NCBI GenBank assembly: GCA_016647705.1
Contig: CM028327.1
Coordinates: forward strand, 5,713,726 to 5,777,725
DNA: 64,000 bases
Origin: Eucommia ulmoides
Taxonomy: Eukaryota > Streptophyta > Magnoliopsida > Garryales > Eucommiaceae
Direction of reading: 5' to 3'
A model generated the notes under the pieces. It did not search any database and was not told where the DNA came from. It saw only the letters and a list, made by a program, of their open reading frames with translations. Shown here piece by piece: positions 34,334-44,985 of this stretch. How positions within the stretch are numbered: the stretch's first letter is position 1; every line of letters starts with the position of its first letter. The position numbers and the translations under genes were made by a program.

Positions 34334-34943
34334 TTGTATTAAAGTAGGGAGCTTTTATATGTACAATTTTTTTTGCTAAATCTATACTTCTCTTAAAAAA
34401 ATAAAAAAATAATTAAATTACTATCTTACCATTTGAATTTCTAAAATAATTATCTCTTGTTTTTTATTTTTATTTTAACATTTGTCTCTCCCCTCCATCT
34501 TCCTCCTCACCCATCTTTTCTAGGGACGTCAGCTGTGTGTGGTGGACTTGCCAGTGACGTCTCTCTCTTTCTCTCTATTTCCAAGCTTCGCCGTCCTCTC
34601 ATGCCTAGCCAGACATTCCCATCGTTCCCACCCCTCTACTTTCTTCTTCTTTTTCTCACCGCCTTTAAAAATACACACACACACACACATGTATTTATAG
34701 AAAGGAGGGTGAGAAGGAGGAGGAAGAGTAGGTAGTGGTGGTAGTAGGATCGATGGAGGGTGCAGGAACGGCGAGAAAAGGGGGTGGGGATGACGACGAA
34801 ACTTGGGGGGAAGAGAGAGAGAGAGACAAAGGGAGAGCATCGTGGCCGAAGACATTGTCGAAGAATATAGGGGAGGAGAAAGACGCGGTGATGATGGGGG
34901 AGATAGTGTATATTCATAAATGTTTATGGGTAAAAAATAAAAA
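34334..34943. other. CT-rich and AGG-rich block with (AC)n
   Basis: Starts with a piece (34347-34390, gggagcttttatatgtaca...) that is the inverted counterpart of 35290-35325, suggesting the arms of one element. (AC)n at 34672-34689. Purine-rich GGAGG and GAGAGA sequence follows. Long open frames on both strands are low-complexity. Confidence 0.4.
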
Positions 34944-35205
34944 GGTTAATTATACTTTGCCCTCGTGGTTAGGCCATTTTGTACTTTGCCCTCCTGTGGT
35001 ATTTTTATCACCACTTTACCCCCTGTAGTTAGATTTTGTTGTACTTTACCCCATGATGTAGGCTTAATTACAGGAGGTAAAGTGCTGACAAGAGGGGTAA
35101 AGTGCAACAAAGGTCTAACCCACAGGGGGACAAAATGGTGAAGCGAATTCCATAGGGGAAAAAATGCAAAACGGTCTAATCACAGGAGATAAAGTGTAAT
35201 TAACC
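34944..35205. mobile_element. Foldback MITE, second copy of the 26345 family
   Basis: Left GGTTAATTATACTTTGCCC and right GATAAAGTGTAATTAACC mirror each other, with inner pairs such as TTTGTACTTTGCCCTCCTG and its complement-like CAGGAGGTAAAGTGC. 262 bp, no coding content. Confidence 0.8.
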
Positions 35206-35272
35206 TAAAACAGAATTATGTTAAAAAGGGTGAAAAGGTAATTTCAAAATAATTTCAATTTATTTTTAGAAA

Positions 35273-35429
35273 GTGTATATTTAGTAAAAGTGGGTGTACA
35301 TATAGAAGCTCCCACTAAATTATGCTCACCTCATATTTTTTTTTTTTAAAAAAAAAAAAACAAAAAACAGTGTGTATATTTAGTAAGAGTGGGTGTACAT
35401 ATAGAAGCTCCCACTAAATTATGCTCACC

Positions 35430-35432
<3 letters not shown>
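35273..35432. repeat. Direct repeat of about 60 bp, period 99
   Basis: The segment 'gtgtatatttagtaaaagtg...atgctcacctca' (35273-35333) recurs almost unchanged at 35372-35432, each followed by T- and A-homopolymers. It is related by inversion to 34347-34390. Confidence 0.8.
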
Positions 35433-35481
<49 letters not shown>

Positions 35482-36660
35482 ACAACGAAAACTCCCAAAT
35501 TTAGAAAATGAATAATATTTTTTGACAAATTACCCTCAAATTGTTTTTGCCACAAAAAACATTCATCGACACAATAAACATTTACTATCGCTGCTACCAT
35601 TGAACACTATCGCCATTATAATAAAAATCACCACCTGCACAACCATAGTCTATCACGATAAACTTTCACCTTCACCATGAATGTTCACTACTACTATAAC
35701 CATCGTCGACCACTACAACAAACATCTACCATCTACCACCACCACCGTCATCATAACAAGATCACCACATCTACGATCACCGCCTACCACCGCCGTTGTC
35801 CCAACAAACAATCACCACCACAAACAAACATTCCTCCCACCATGGATATTCACCACCATTACAATCATTGCCCACCATGTTATCACACACATTTACTACT
35901 AATACTACCGTCATTTTAACCACCGCCTACCACCATAAGGATCACATAAAACAATCCCGAAAAAGTAGAACAACAAACATTTGATTATGATTGGAAAAAA
36001 TATGCAGCAAAGAATTCCAAGAACAAATCAAATAACAACTTTTTGAAGAACGAACAATTTGAAAACACAATAAAATTCAACTTCATAATTGCGAACGATC
36101 ACATCAAATCAACACAACAAAAATTACAATAACATAAAAAAATTGTAAGAAGTTAAAAAAAATAAAACAAAAATCAAATAGAAACAATAAATATTTTTGG
36201 ATCTGAAATTTGCAAACACATTTTTTTTTTGAACAAGAAATCAACTTCATATTTCCAGATCTGGTTAACGATTTGGGGGATAGAGGTTGAATCCCCTATC
36301 TACAAACTCAGATCTAAAAAACTTCACATGTTGGCTGGTGATGGTGGTGTTCAATGTGCGATGTTGGATGGACAATCTGTGGTTGTGGTTGGACAATTTG
36401 GTGATGGCGGTGTTCCTCATATGGATATCCAGATCTGGATGTGGCGGTTATGCCACCATCTTGCGGTGGTAAACGATTGTGGAGGCTGCACTAGGTTGTG
36501 GTGTTCGGTGGTGGCTCTTTGGTGGAGATACACGAGTTGGTGGTCGGTGTAGGCGTGATGGTTGTTGTAGGGTAGTGGTGATGGAGTAAGTAGAGAGACA
36601 GAGAGACATAGAGGAGGGGGGTTGGGGGTAGTTGATGACTAAAATTAGGGAGGTTTACAT
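35433..36660. other. Leader-like sequence with CACCAC and GGTGGT blocks
   Basis: T33/A22-type homopolymers at 35434-35482 are followed by CACCAC/CATCAC-rich sequence (35620-35960) and, after an AT-rich gap, GTGGTGG-rich sequence (36330-36600). Open frames exist in several phases but are repetitive and unlike known proteins. Confidence 0.35.
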
Positions 36661-36989
36661 TTTTTTTCCAGAGCTTAGAAGGCTAAGGGGAGCTTATTTG
36701 AACTCTCCTTAGTTTTTACTAAAATTATTATACATGCATTCAATAAATGAGTCCATGTTCAACGATGAACATAAATGGTTTGAAAACCTTTTATTTTTTC
36801 TAAAAACTCCAGTTTGTCCAACAAAATAGAGAGTTTGAAAGCAACACTTAAAAAAACTGAAAAAAAAAAATTGTATTCATTTACAATTCCAATTTTATCT
36901 TGAAATATTATTAGCAAAGTAACCAAAAAGTACCCAAGTGTTTCATGTGTAAATGTTGAGAATTTACTATTATAAATTTATTTATTTTT

Positions 36990-37022
36990 TTAAATCCCCA
37001 CATTGTACGGGTCTAAAACTAG
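36990..37022 (+). mobile_element. Degenerate Helitron 3' terminus
   Basis: CCCCACATTGTACGGGTCTAAAACTAG followed by T keeps the CTAG end and part of the hairpin (CCC...GGG) with several changes. Weakest of the five. Confidence 0.45.
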
Positions 37023-37059
37023 TAAAAAATCTAAAAAAATTGAAACTTTACACTTTGGA

Positions 37060-37133
37060 GCCTCAAAAGGCTGATAAGAGTTTATTTGAACTCTCATTAA
37101 TCTTATTAATTTTAGTATACATATAGGGAAAAT
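37060..37133. repeat. One of three copies of an 'aagagtttatttgaactctcattaat' repeat
   Basis: Similar 60-70 bp segments are at 36668-36735 and 38368-38430. All share AGGCT..AAG.G(G/T)TTATTTGAaCTC followed by TTACTAATTTTA. They probably mark ends of related non-autonomous elements, but no inverted partner was found. Confidence 0.6.
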
Positions 37134-37300
37134 TACCAATTACTCTAAAAAAAAAGAAACTATTTACCGCCGGCTCTCATTGACTTTTCTTACACCGATT
37201 ATTCCCGTCAACACCTTTTTCTTGCACCAATTAGTCCTGTTTTAAAAAATGGTGAGGAATGAGTTTACCGAAATGCCCTCCTGTGAGCTTCACATCGATA
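37130..37300 (+). repeat. Dispersed repeat shared with 63851-64000
   Basis: From 'ggaaaattaccaattactc' through 'cttgcaccaattagtcctgtttt' to 'gtttaccgaaatgccc' the sequence matches the last 150 bases of the window. A GCCGCCGCTGCCGCCC-rich core follows here at 37320-37370. The element type is unknown. Confidence 0.7.
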
Positions 37301-37495
37301 AGGAAGGTCATCAAACTGGTGCACCACCGCCGTCAGCCGCCGCTGCCGCCCACCCCCCCATAAATTACAGTTTTCACCCCAAATTTTATGACTTTTTGTC
37401 ACTTTTTATATATTCCCAAAACAAAAAATAAAAAATAAAAAAAAATCTTGATTTTAGGATAAAATCGTTACCAAACGTGATGTAAACATAAGAGA

Positions 37496-38105
37496 ACAAT
37501 TGATGTTATATTCAACATTTATAGGTGTTGAATGTAACATCCACATGTGTTCAATGTAATATCATATGGATTTTACTCTGCATACAAAAACAAGAGAACA
37601 ATGGATATTACATTCAACATCAACAGGTGTTGAATGTTACATTCAACATCCACATAAGTCGTATTTTGGTAAAAAAAAATAATATCATAAAAAAAAAAAT
37701 TTGATTTTACATTCAACACTCACAGATTTTGAATGTTACATTCAACATCCACATGAGGAGTATTTTGGTCAGAAAAAAATAGCATCATAAAAAATAAAAA
37801 TAAAAATAAAAATAAAAAAATAAAAAATACAATTGATGTTACATTCAACACCCACAGATGTTAAATGTTACATTCAACATCCACATGAGGGGTATTTTGG
37901 TCAGAAAAAGATAACATCATTAAAAAATAAAATAAAATGATGTTACATTCAACATCCACATGAGGGGTATATTGGTCAGAAAAATATAATATCAGTAAAA
38001 AATAAATAAACAATAAATAAACAATTGATGTTACATTCAACACCCACAGTTGTTGAATGTTACATTCAACATCTATATGAGGAGTATTTTGGTTAGAAAA
38101 AGACA
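37496..38105. repeat. Tandem array of palindromic TTACATTCAACA units
   Basis: Five to six units of about 90-130 bp, starting near 37501, 37605, 37703, 37834, 37938 and 38028. Each holds GATGTTACATTCAACA, often followed by its inverted half so that 9-bp arms face across 3 bases (37628-37648, 38051-38071), then 'ccacatgaggggtattttgg' and an A-rich spacer. A minus-strand open frame crosses three units, giving repeated DVECNI peptides; this follows from the repeat and need not be protein. Confidence 0.8.
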
Positions 38106-38439
38106 AAATGAATTATTGGTACAAAAAAAAAAGTGATGGGAGTAATTGATATTTTTTTTTGTATTTTGGAACTAAATGGTGAATGCTCCATATATATATT
38201 AGGTATTTTGCCACTTACTTCCCTTATCATTTTGTTTAAAATCATGAACCTCCCCTCTTATCTTTTTTGTGCCCAAAAAGACATAAATGTCTATCTCTTA
38301 ATTTTAAAATAAATTATTTTATAATTTCTATTTCATCCCTATTTTTATTTTTTTTAAAATACTTTTTAGGTATTAGAAGTCTTATAAGAGTTTATTTGAT
38401 CTCCAATTAATCTTACTAATTTTATCTCCCAAAACCAAA
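38106..38439. other. AT-rich spacer
   Basis: Contains the third copy of the 37060 repeat at 38368-38430; otherwise nothing recognised. Confidence 0.4.
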
Positions 38440-38527
38440 ACCATTTAATCGGTTTCAAACCAGACTATTCGGTTCGGTTTCTCTCGATTACCTAACCCTT
38501 TTTTTTTTTTTTTTTTTCCATCCCTAC
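38440..38527 (-). mobile_element. End fragment of the 27141-type hAT element
   Basis: The minus strand reads TAGGGATGG, an A-run, AGGGTTAGGTAATCGAGAG, AAACCG and AACCGATTAAAT, matching the left end of 27141-27768. No opposite end seen. Confidence 0.7.
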
Positions 38528-39905
38528 CTATATCATTTGCTATCAACCCCCTTGACCCATTTTTTGGGTAAAAAGACGCAAAAAAATAAAATAAAAAAAT
38601 CGTTGACACCCCTATTTTTTTCAAAATTATTTTTAACCGCCGATCCTCCCCCCCCCTGCCCCCCCGAACCCTACCCCTCCACCTACCCCCACACCTTCCG
38701 CAACCCCTTCTTCTTCTTCTCTCTTTGTGTGTATGCGCACGCAGATCCGGTGCCGACGTTGGTGCTTGATTTGTGTTCCGAGCAAAGGTCTGGTATCGCC
38801 CATGTCATTTTGCTTAAAATAAAAAGTCTCCCATATCATTTGCTAAATACCAATTAACTCATTCGACCCATTTTGTGCAAAAAAATACAAATGTCTATCT
38901 CTTTTTTTTTTTTAAATATTTTTTATACTTTTAAAAACTCTAACAGTAAATTTTTTTTTTTTTTAAAAAAAAAAGAAAAATACTTTTTACACCTAATTTT
39001 TTGAAAATTATTTTTACCTTATATACAATGAACATAAAGACCAATTTGTCAGATTAATGATCTCATATATTCAACAAGGAACACATTTTTTTTGGAAATA
39101 TTTTCTCGAACTTAAATTTATCCATGGGAATAGAGAGAGAATTGAAAATAAATATATAAAAAATTGAAAAATTGCATATATTCATTTACAATTTCAATTT
39201 TAAATCTTGAAATTTAAGCCATTACTACCAAATTCACAAAACGATATTAACTATTTCATGTTTTAATATTGAAAATTACTAATATAAAAGAATCCAAATA
39301 ATTGATGGATTTTTTATTTTTACGTCAATGCATGCATTTGGTCATTTTTTTTTTTTGACCCTCTAGCTATTGAGCTAAAAACATGTGGTCCAATAAATTT
39401 GTGTGTTTCACTTTAAATAATGTATCTTTAGTTACGATTTTAATTAGTACCTCTGTCTATTTTTGCTGTTAAATTTGACGGAGTGGAGGGTAAAATTGTA
39501 TTTTTATTTTTGATTATTTTTATTTGTTTTGATTATTATTTTTTTCATGTTCTCTTTAGAAAAATTTATTGTTTAGTCCTCAAAAAATATCGAAATTAGA
39601 AAATAGATCTCCAACTACTCTAATAAAGGTTTTTGTCCTCAGAGATTTTTAAAAAAATAGTCTTTTTGTTCTTTGACCATATTTTTTTTCTCATTATTTA
39701 TGTACAATGTCATTCTATTAAAAAATCAAGACGTAAACATACATACTTTTATTTTGTTATTTTTAAACATTTTAATACATTTTCAATTTTTTTGTTGTAC
39801 ATATTCATTGTTTTTTAAGTGAACAAACCAACGACAACAACAAAAAAACCGGTGTGAACATTTTCACGAAACCACATAAACATTCATAAAAAAACAAACA
39901 AGAAG
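38528..39905. other. AT-rich spacer with a short C-rich patch
   Basis: C-rich sequence at 38640-38720 (runs of seven and six C) sits in AT-rich DNA. No gene recognised. Confidence 0.4.
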
Positions 39906-40415
39906 CACAAAATCAACAAAAACACAACTGGTATGAACATTCGACGGTACATTTACCCCGAAAACTGAAAATCGATATAAATGTTCACCAATCACAACAA
40001 ACATTCACCAAAAACCCTATCGATATGAATGTTTACTGAGAGATTAACAAAAAAGAATATTCACAACGAAAAAAAAAAATCCCCTAAAAACAAATGTGAA
40101 AAAACGGTAGTAAACATCATGAACATCACATGAACATCAAAACAGTATGACCACAAAATCAATAAAAGCACAACTGGTATGAACATTCTATGATACATTC
40201 AAACCCCGAAAACCAAAATTTTGATATTAATGTTCACCGAACCACAACAAAAATTCATCAAAAACCCATTCAATATGAACATTTACTGAGAAATCAACAA
40301 AAAAGAATATTCACAATGAAAATCAACCCAAAAACTCCCCAAAAATTGATTTGAAAAAAAGGGTAATGAACATCATGAATATCACATGAACATCGTATGA
40401 ACATCAAAACGGTAA
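39906..40415. repeat. Tandem duplication, period 246 bp
   Basis: Copy one (39906-40151) and copy two (40152-40415) both begin CACAAAATCAAYAAAARCACAA and share 'ctggtatgaacattc', 'atgttcacc', 'tgtttactgaga(g/a)a' and 'tgaacatcacatgaacatc'. Copies differ by scattered substitutions and small indels. Confidence 0.85.
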
Positions 40416-42774
40416 ACCAAAAAATAAAAAATAAAAAAAAAATCACATCAACATCACCCTCTCTCTCGAATCTGAAAAATCCAAATCTGAGATGTAAATT
40501 CAGATCTGGACTTCTCAGATATGGAATTTTCTAGATTTGAGAGAGAGAGAGAGAGACGAACGGCAAGCAGAGCGACGTCGTCCTCATCGTCATTGTATGG
40601 CGCAACCTGTGGCCTCGGCGAGCACGACGAGAGGAAGACGAACGACGAGCGTCGTCGTCATCATCGGATGGAGCAAGTAGCTAGCAACTGGTGGCGTTGT
40701 CATCACCGGATGGAGGAAGACGAAGAAGGACAGTAGTGAGAGATGGGTTCGGCGGTGGTTCGGGAGAGAGACAGGGGGCAGAACACAACAATGGTGGTTC
40801 GGGACTGAAACAGGGGAAAAAGATGAAACATTAGATCCACCGCCGTTTGCCCGCAGATCGAGCATTGGAAGGACGCCAGTGGCAGTAATTCGACGCATTA
40901 AGAGAGAGGGACGACAATGGTTCCCTTGAGGAGAGAAGACGACAGTGGTTCCATTGAGAGAGAGGGACTGGTTCGGCGAAATGAAATATTAGGGTTTGGT
41001 GAAAATGGAGAGAGGGAATTAGGGTTATTTATCTTTAGACGGGTACAAATGTCTATCTATTCTTATTTTACAATCGTTGGGGATTGTTCCCTAAAAATGT
41101 TCTTTAAAAGGTTTAAAAAATATCAACTTTTTTCTTTAAAGGGTTAATTGAAGAGATAAAGAGCCAAATAAGTTCTAAATAATATATATACTAGCGTATA
41201 ACCCGTACCCGAAGGCATTGGTGTAGAATAACCAAACTCAAAAAAAAAATGATATAATTTTATCTATTATACAACATTCTACATCTATTACATTTGAATA
41301 TTAATAATAAAACAATCAAGACCAACATAATACACCTATTCATTTGAACATCGATAATAATTAACAATTGAACATTAATTGTAATTAACAATCGAGACTA
41401 AAACTTGTATTGATATAAAAAAGTTCAACAATATAAAAAATCCAATGATATTCTATGATTTTATATATAATTTAATCTTCAAAGTAAGTTATAAACCAAT
41501 TGAAATAAAAATAATGACAATTATGAAATTATCCAATTAAAATAATGGTACCGAACAATTAGTGCATAACGCATGCCTAAAAGTACTATTATGCTTCATT
41601 AAGAAAGCCCAAAAGCACTATTATGCTTAATTACGAAACAATCTTATTACAAATACAAACACTTAAAAAATATTTTTAAGAAAAATCTTAGCCAAATAAA
41701 AAAAAGCCCATAAAATGCATTCAAAAACTAATTTCTTACGACAATAATTAATTTCGTAAAATAAATCTCAAATGAACATACACATTGCAAGGGAAACCAA
41801 TAATAACATGACCTTACCTCCTATCCGGATAGAATCAAGGTATAACTTAAAAAAAAAAAAAATAACGTGTAAACTTGACAAACTATTTACGCTGGAATTA
41901 AAATAAAATAAGCTTACAAAAAAAATCACATTTTCCTAAAATCTCAATATATATTATCTTATATATGTGAGTGTGGATGTGTGCGCACGCATGAATGTGT
42001 GTGTAGTGCACGGACCTTCAAGCAATGACAAAAAATGATGACAAAACAACGTATTTAAAGAGATTTTCTTTATTCTTTGTGTTAAAAATGATAAATAATT
42101 CAATGAACATGCGATTATGATTTTTAAATATGATAGGTTTAATTAATATTTTAAAATATGATTTTAAAAGTTAACTAACAATCACATGAAATGAATATTT
42201 TAGGTCTGATGAACACATAACGAACTAAAATTTAGAAAAATAAAGAGGTAGAGACAAAATATTTTAAAGTCAGCATAAATTACAAAATATGAACATTTTT
42301 AACAGTAAATAGTTGATCACGTGCTCACAAATAGGATGCGTTCTTTAATTACTTAGGGTGAGTAGCTGCAGAAAAGAGAGAAAAGCGCACTGCAATTGGG
42401 AAGAGAGAGAGCTGAAAGAAGGGTTAATTAAATTGAATCTTAATTAGTAGTTTAATTAAGAAAAATTAGATGAATCAATGTCTAAATTAATTAATTAATT
42501 AGTAATTTAATTAGAGAAAAATGGATAAATCGTTACCTAAAATAATATTAATGGCTAAACTTTTGGCTCTAAATTTAATATGTTAATTTTGACCCTAAAA
42601 TTAATTAATTGGAAATTTAATGTGATTAGGACAAAAAATTTAGGCATTAATGTTATTTTAGGCATTATCTTTACTAATTAATGTTAATTTAGGGTCATAT
42701 ATGTATCCCAATATTTTTTGCCCCAAATTAAATTTCAATTTCCTTTTATGGCCCTAAACTTATATCTCGAAAAT
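40416..42774. other. GC-richer leader-like block, then AT-rich spacer
   Basis: 40440-41040 has CTCTCTCTC, GAGAGAGAGAGAGAGACGA and CGTCGTC words with AGATCTGGA inverted motifs, like the leader-like blocks elsewhere. 41160-42774 is AT-rich with repeated TTAATTAATTAATTAG words (42480-42640). No protein recognised. Confidence 0.4.
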
Positions 42775-43025
42775 ATCCTAGTCAGCAAATTTGTTTGTCC
42801 TAGTCAGCATTTGTCTAATTAATTAATCAATACTATATTAATTTGATTTGCATTTACATTAATCCGATTTCCTATTTAACAAATCTAGTTTCCTTACACG
42901 TCCTCAACTTATGTTTTAAAATGTCCTAGTCAGCATTTAGTTTGTCCTAATCAGCAACTTTATTTGTCCTAGTCATATTTTTTTGTCCTAGTCATAAGTT
43001 TATCCTAGTCAGCTAAAAAACCGTC
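42775..43025. repeat. Repeated TGTCCTAGTCAGCA words
   Basis: The word or a close variant (CCTAGTCAGCA, CCTAATCAGCA, CCTAGTCATA, CCTAGTCAGCT) occurs eight times at irregular 17-60 bp spacing. A (TA)n run follows at 43035-43053. Confidence 0.7.
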
Positions 43026-43896
43026 CTGTTTTATATAATATATATATATATATATTTATTTATTTATTTTTTACTTTTTTTTTCTTCTCCTTCCTCATTT
43101 TTCTGCAACCCCCTCTCTCTTCGGCCACCTTTGCAACCCTCACCCTTTGGCAACCCCTGCAACCCCTAAATTGACAAAATTCTCTTCTCTCAATGCCATA
43201 AGCTCTGACGGAATCACTATCTCAGACCAATCTATCTTCTTCAAAGAACAATACCATCAACACTGAACACAAGCAATGATTTGACCAAGAGGTAAAATAG
43301 AGAGAATCAAGACCAGATTTGTATATGAAATTGGACCTTGATGATACAAAAAATTGAGTATAAATTTTTTAATCTTTGTGGCCCTCTATTTGCCATCCCG
43401 TTCATTTTGTGAGTTGATTCTTCGCTCAACTAAACATCAAATCAAACAAGTTAGGGTTAGTTCGAAATCAAAATCCTATAGTTGAATTGGAAAATATTAA
43501 GAGTTAAAATAAGATCAATTCTAACTTGTATCGAGAGAATTCTCATATTTCGAGCTCTAAACTCCCAACACTTATCGTGCAAACGAATGAGATAAGCAAG
43601 GAAAAACCTATTTTTTGTTCGTTGGCTCTGCGAACGAAGAAAGATATAACTTACCAATTCTTTGATTTTTGTGGTGAGAAACTTATACCTTAACATCAAT
43701 ACATGCATAGGCTGAAAGGCCCTCTTGCCTGGTCTACTCCGTAATTCTTTGATTCAACTAAATAGTAGCTCCAAATTCGAGGAAGAATCAGTGAAAGTCA
43801 TAGTTGGTCGGAGATGATGGTAGCGTTGTTGTGGTAACAACACTGTTTGGCCAGAGATGGAGCTAGCATTGGTATTGGCTGGAGATGGAGGTAGGT
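43026..43896. other. Spacer
   Basis: Mostly AT-rich, with a GGAGATGG-rich stretch from 43800. No gene recognised; part may belong to the LTR ending at 44384. Confidence 0.35.
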
Positions 43897-44090
43897 GGTT
43901 GAGGTGGTCATGATCCGGGCTGGGTCGGGCTCAAGTCGGACTTTACTTAGGGTATTACAAAAAAATACAAGGTCCTAGCTCGACTTAGCCCTATGATCGG
44001 GCCTTAGTTTCATGCTTAAGCCGGGTCCTACCAAAAAAAAAAAAAAGAAAAAGAAAAAAGGTCAAACCCAACCCTATAATTTTTTTTTTT
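43897..44090. mobile_element. End fragment related to the hAT at 29751
   Basis: 'gaggtggtcatgatccgggc', 'ttagggtattacaaaaaa', 'gggccttagtttcatgc' and 'gtcctaccaaaaa' follow the order of the complemented right end of 29751-33302 (GGTTGGTCATGGGCCGGGC, TAGGATATTACAAAAAAG, GGGCCTTGTTTTTATTCC). The outer TAGG terminus is mutated and no partner end is seen. Confidence 0.6.
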
Positions 44091-44349
44091 TTTTAATTTA
44101 GAACATAAACACTAAAATAACATATAAAAGTTATTATTGGCATATTTAAATATAGTCAACATTGATTCACTGAGTCTGGTACATATGGATAGTGGCGTAT
44201 GAACATTACTATATAGATATCATATAAATATATTTGGATTTATATTTAAATTTTGTAACATTTCTAAATATTGTAATAATAATGAATAGTAATAAAATAG
44301 TGGTTGATTGACTTGTATTTTACCTCTATTTCTTCGTAAAAAGGAAAAA

Positions 44350-44398
44350 ACCTAGTGACGACCCTAGAAAATCGGGTCGTTACAAGTGGTATCAGAGC
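44350..44398 (+). mobile_element. LTR 3' end and tRNA-Met-type primer binding site
   Basis: ...AATCGGGTCGTTACA ends at 44384. Two bases later TGGTATCAGAGC (44387-44398) is the standard initiator-tRNA-Met primer binding site of plant retrotransposons. LTR-A ends with similar words (GGTCGTGACA). No gag is found downstream, and the upstream limit of the LTR was not identified. Oddly, 44575-44690 complemented resembles part of LTR-A (gatccattta..., agaagacagtacNctcac), so the downstream DNA may not be a normal internal region. Confidence 0.6.
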
Positions 44399-44745
44399 TT
44401 ACGTATATGACCACCCTAAACTCAGGTTATGGTACCCATTACATAATTAATAAGTTGACTAACATATATAAAAATAACATTACAGTTGGCGGTTATAATT
44501 TATTTAGGCTTGGTAACTGCTGTGTTAGTAGTGGACAATAGGATAGATCATTGAGTTGAAAGATAAATTTAACGGTGAGGGTACTGTCTTCTATGAAAAT
44601 CACCAAGTTATATTTTCGTATTATATTGTTGAAAAAATCTATTTATTTAAACGGACAGTTTTATAATGTTAAATGGATCCAGTAAATTTTTAAATATAGA
44701 AACTGATTTTTATTATTATCCTACTATGTCATAGTGTGGTCCCGA

Positions 44746-44985
44746 TAGGAGGACATGTTCTGCGGGATGTTGTTTGTCCTAACAGGAGGGCATGTCCTGT
44801 AATACGTTGTATTGTGGCCTAACAAGAGGGTATGTCTTGCGGGTGTGTTGTGATTTGACAGGAGGACAAGTCCTGCAGGTGATGAAAATATATTGTTGAC
44901 AATATGATGTGAGATTTGACAAGAGTAATTGAATATGGAATTGATTATGAATATGTTGTTAGACATGATAGGAGGGTAAGTCTTG
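44746..44985 (+). repeat. Array of hairpins with 7-nt loops
   Basis: Five units: TAGGA-ggacatg-TTCTG (44746-44762), ACAGGA-gggcatg-TCCTGT (44782-44800), CAAGA-gggtatg-TCTTG (44823-44839), CAGGA-ggacaag-TCCTG (44859-44875) and TAGGA-gggtaag-TCTTG (44969-44985). The loop is always GGRYAWG. The first four are 36-40 bp apart. Degenerate further copies lie at about 44917-44935 and 45018-45030. Confidence 0.7.

Noticed and set aside
34457..35028. Several frames of 90-108 codons on both strands
   Set aside because: Overlap each other in CT/AG-rich sequence and a MITE arm; shadows of composition.
37861..38106. Minus-strand frame with repeated DVECNI peptides
   Set aside because: The peptide repeat simply mirrors the DNA array; no start context or homologue.
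41195..41225. Possible sixth Helitron end (CTAG with GGGTACGGGTT)
   Set aside because: No proper hairpin and no match to the other ends beyond CTAG.
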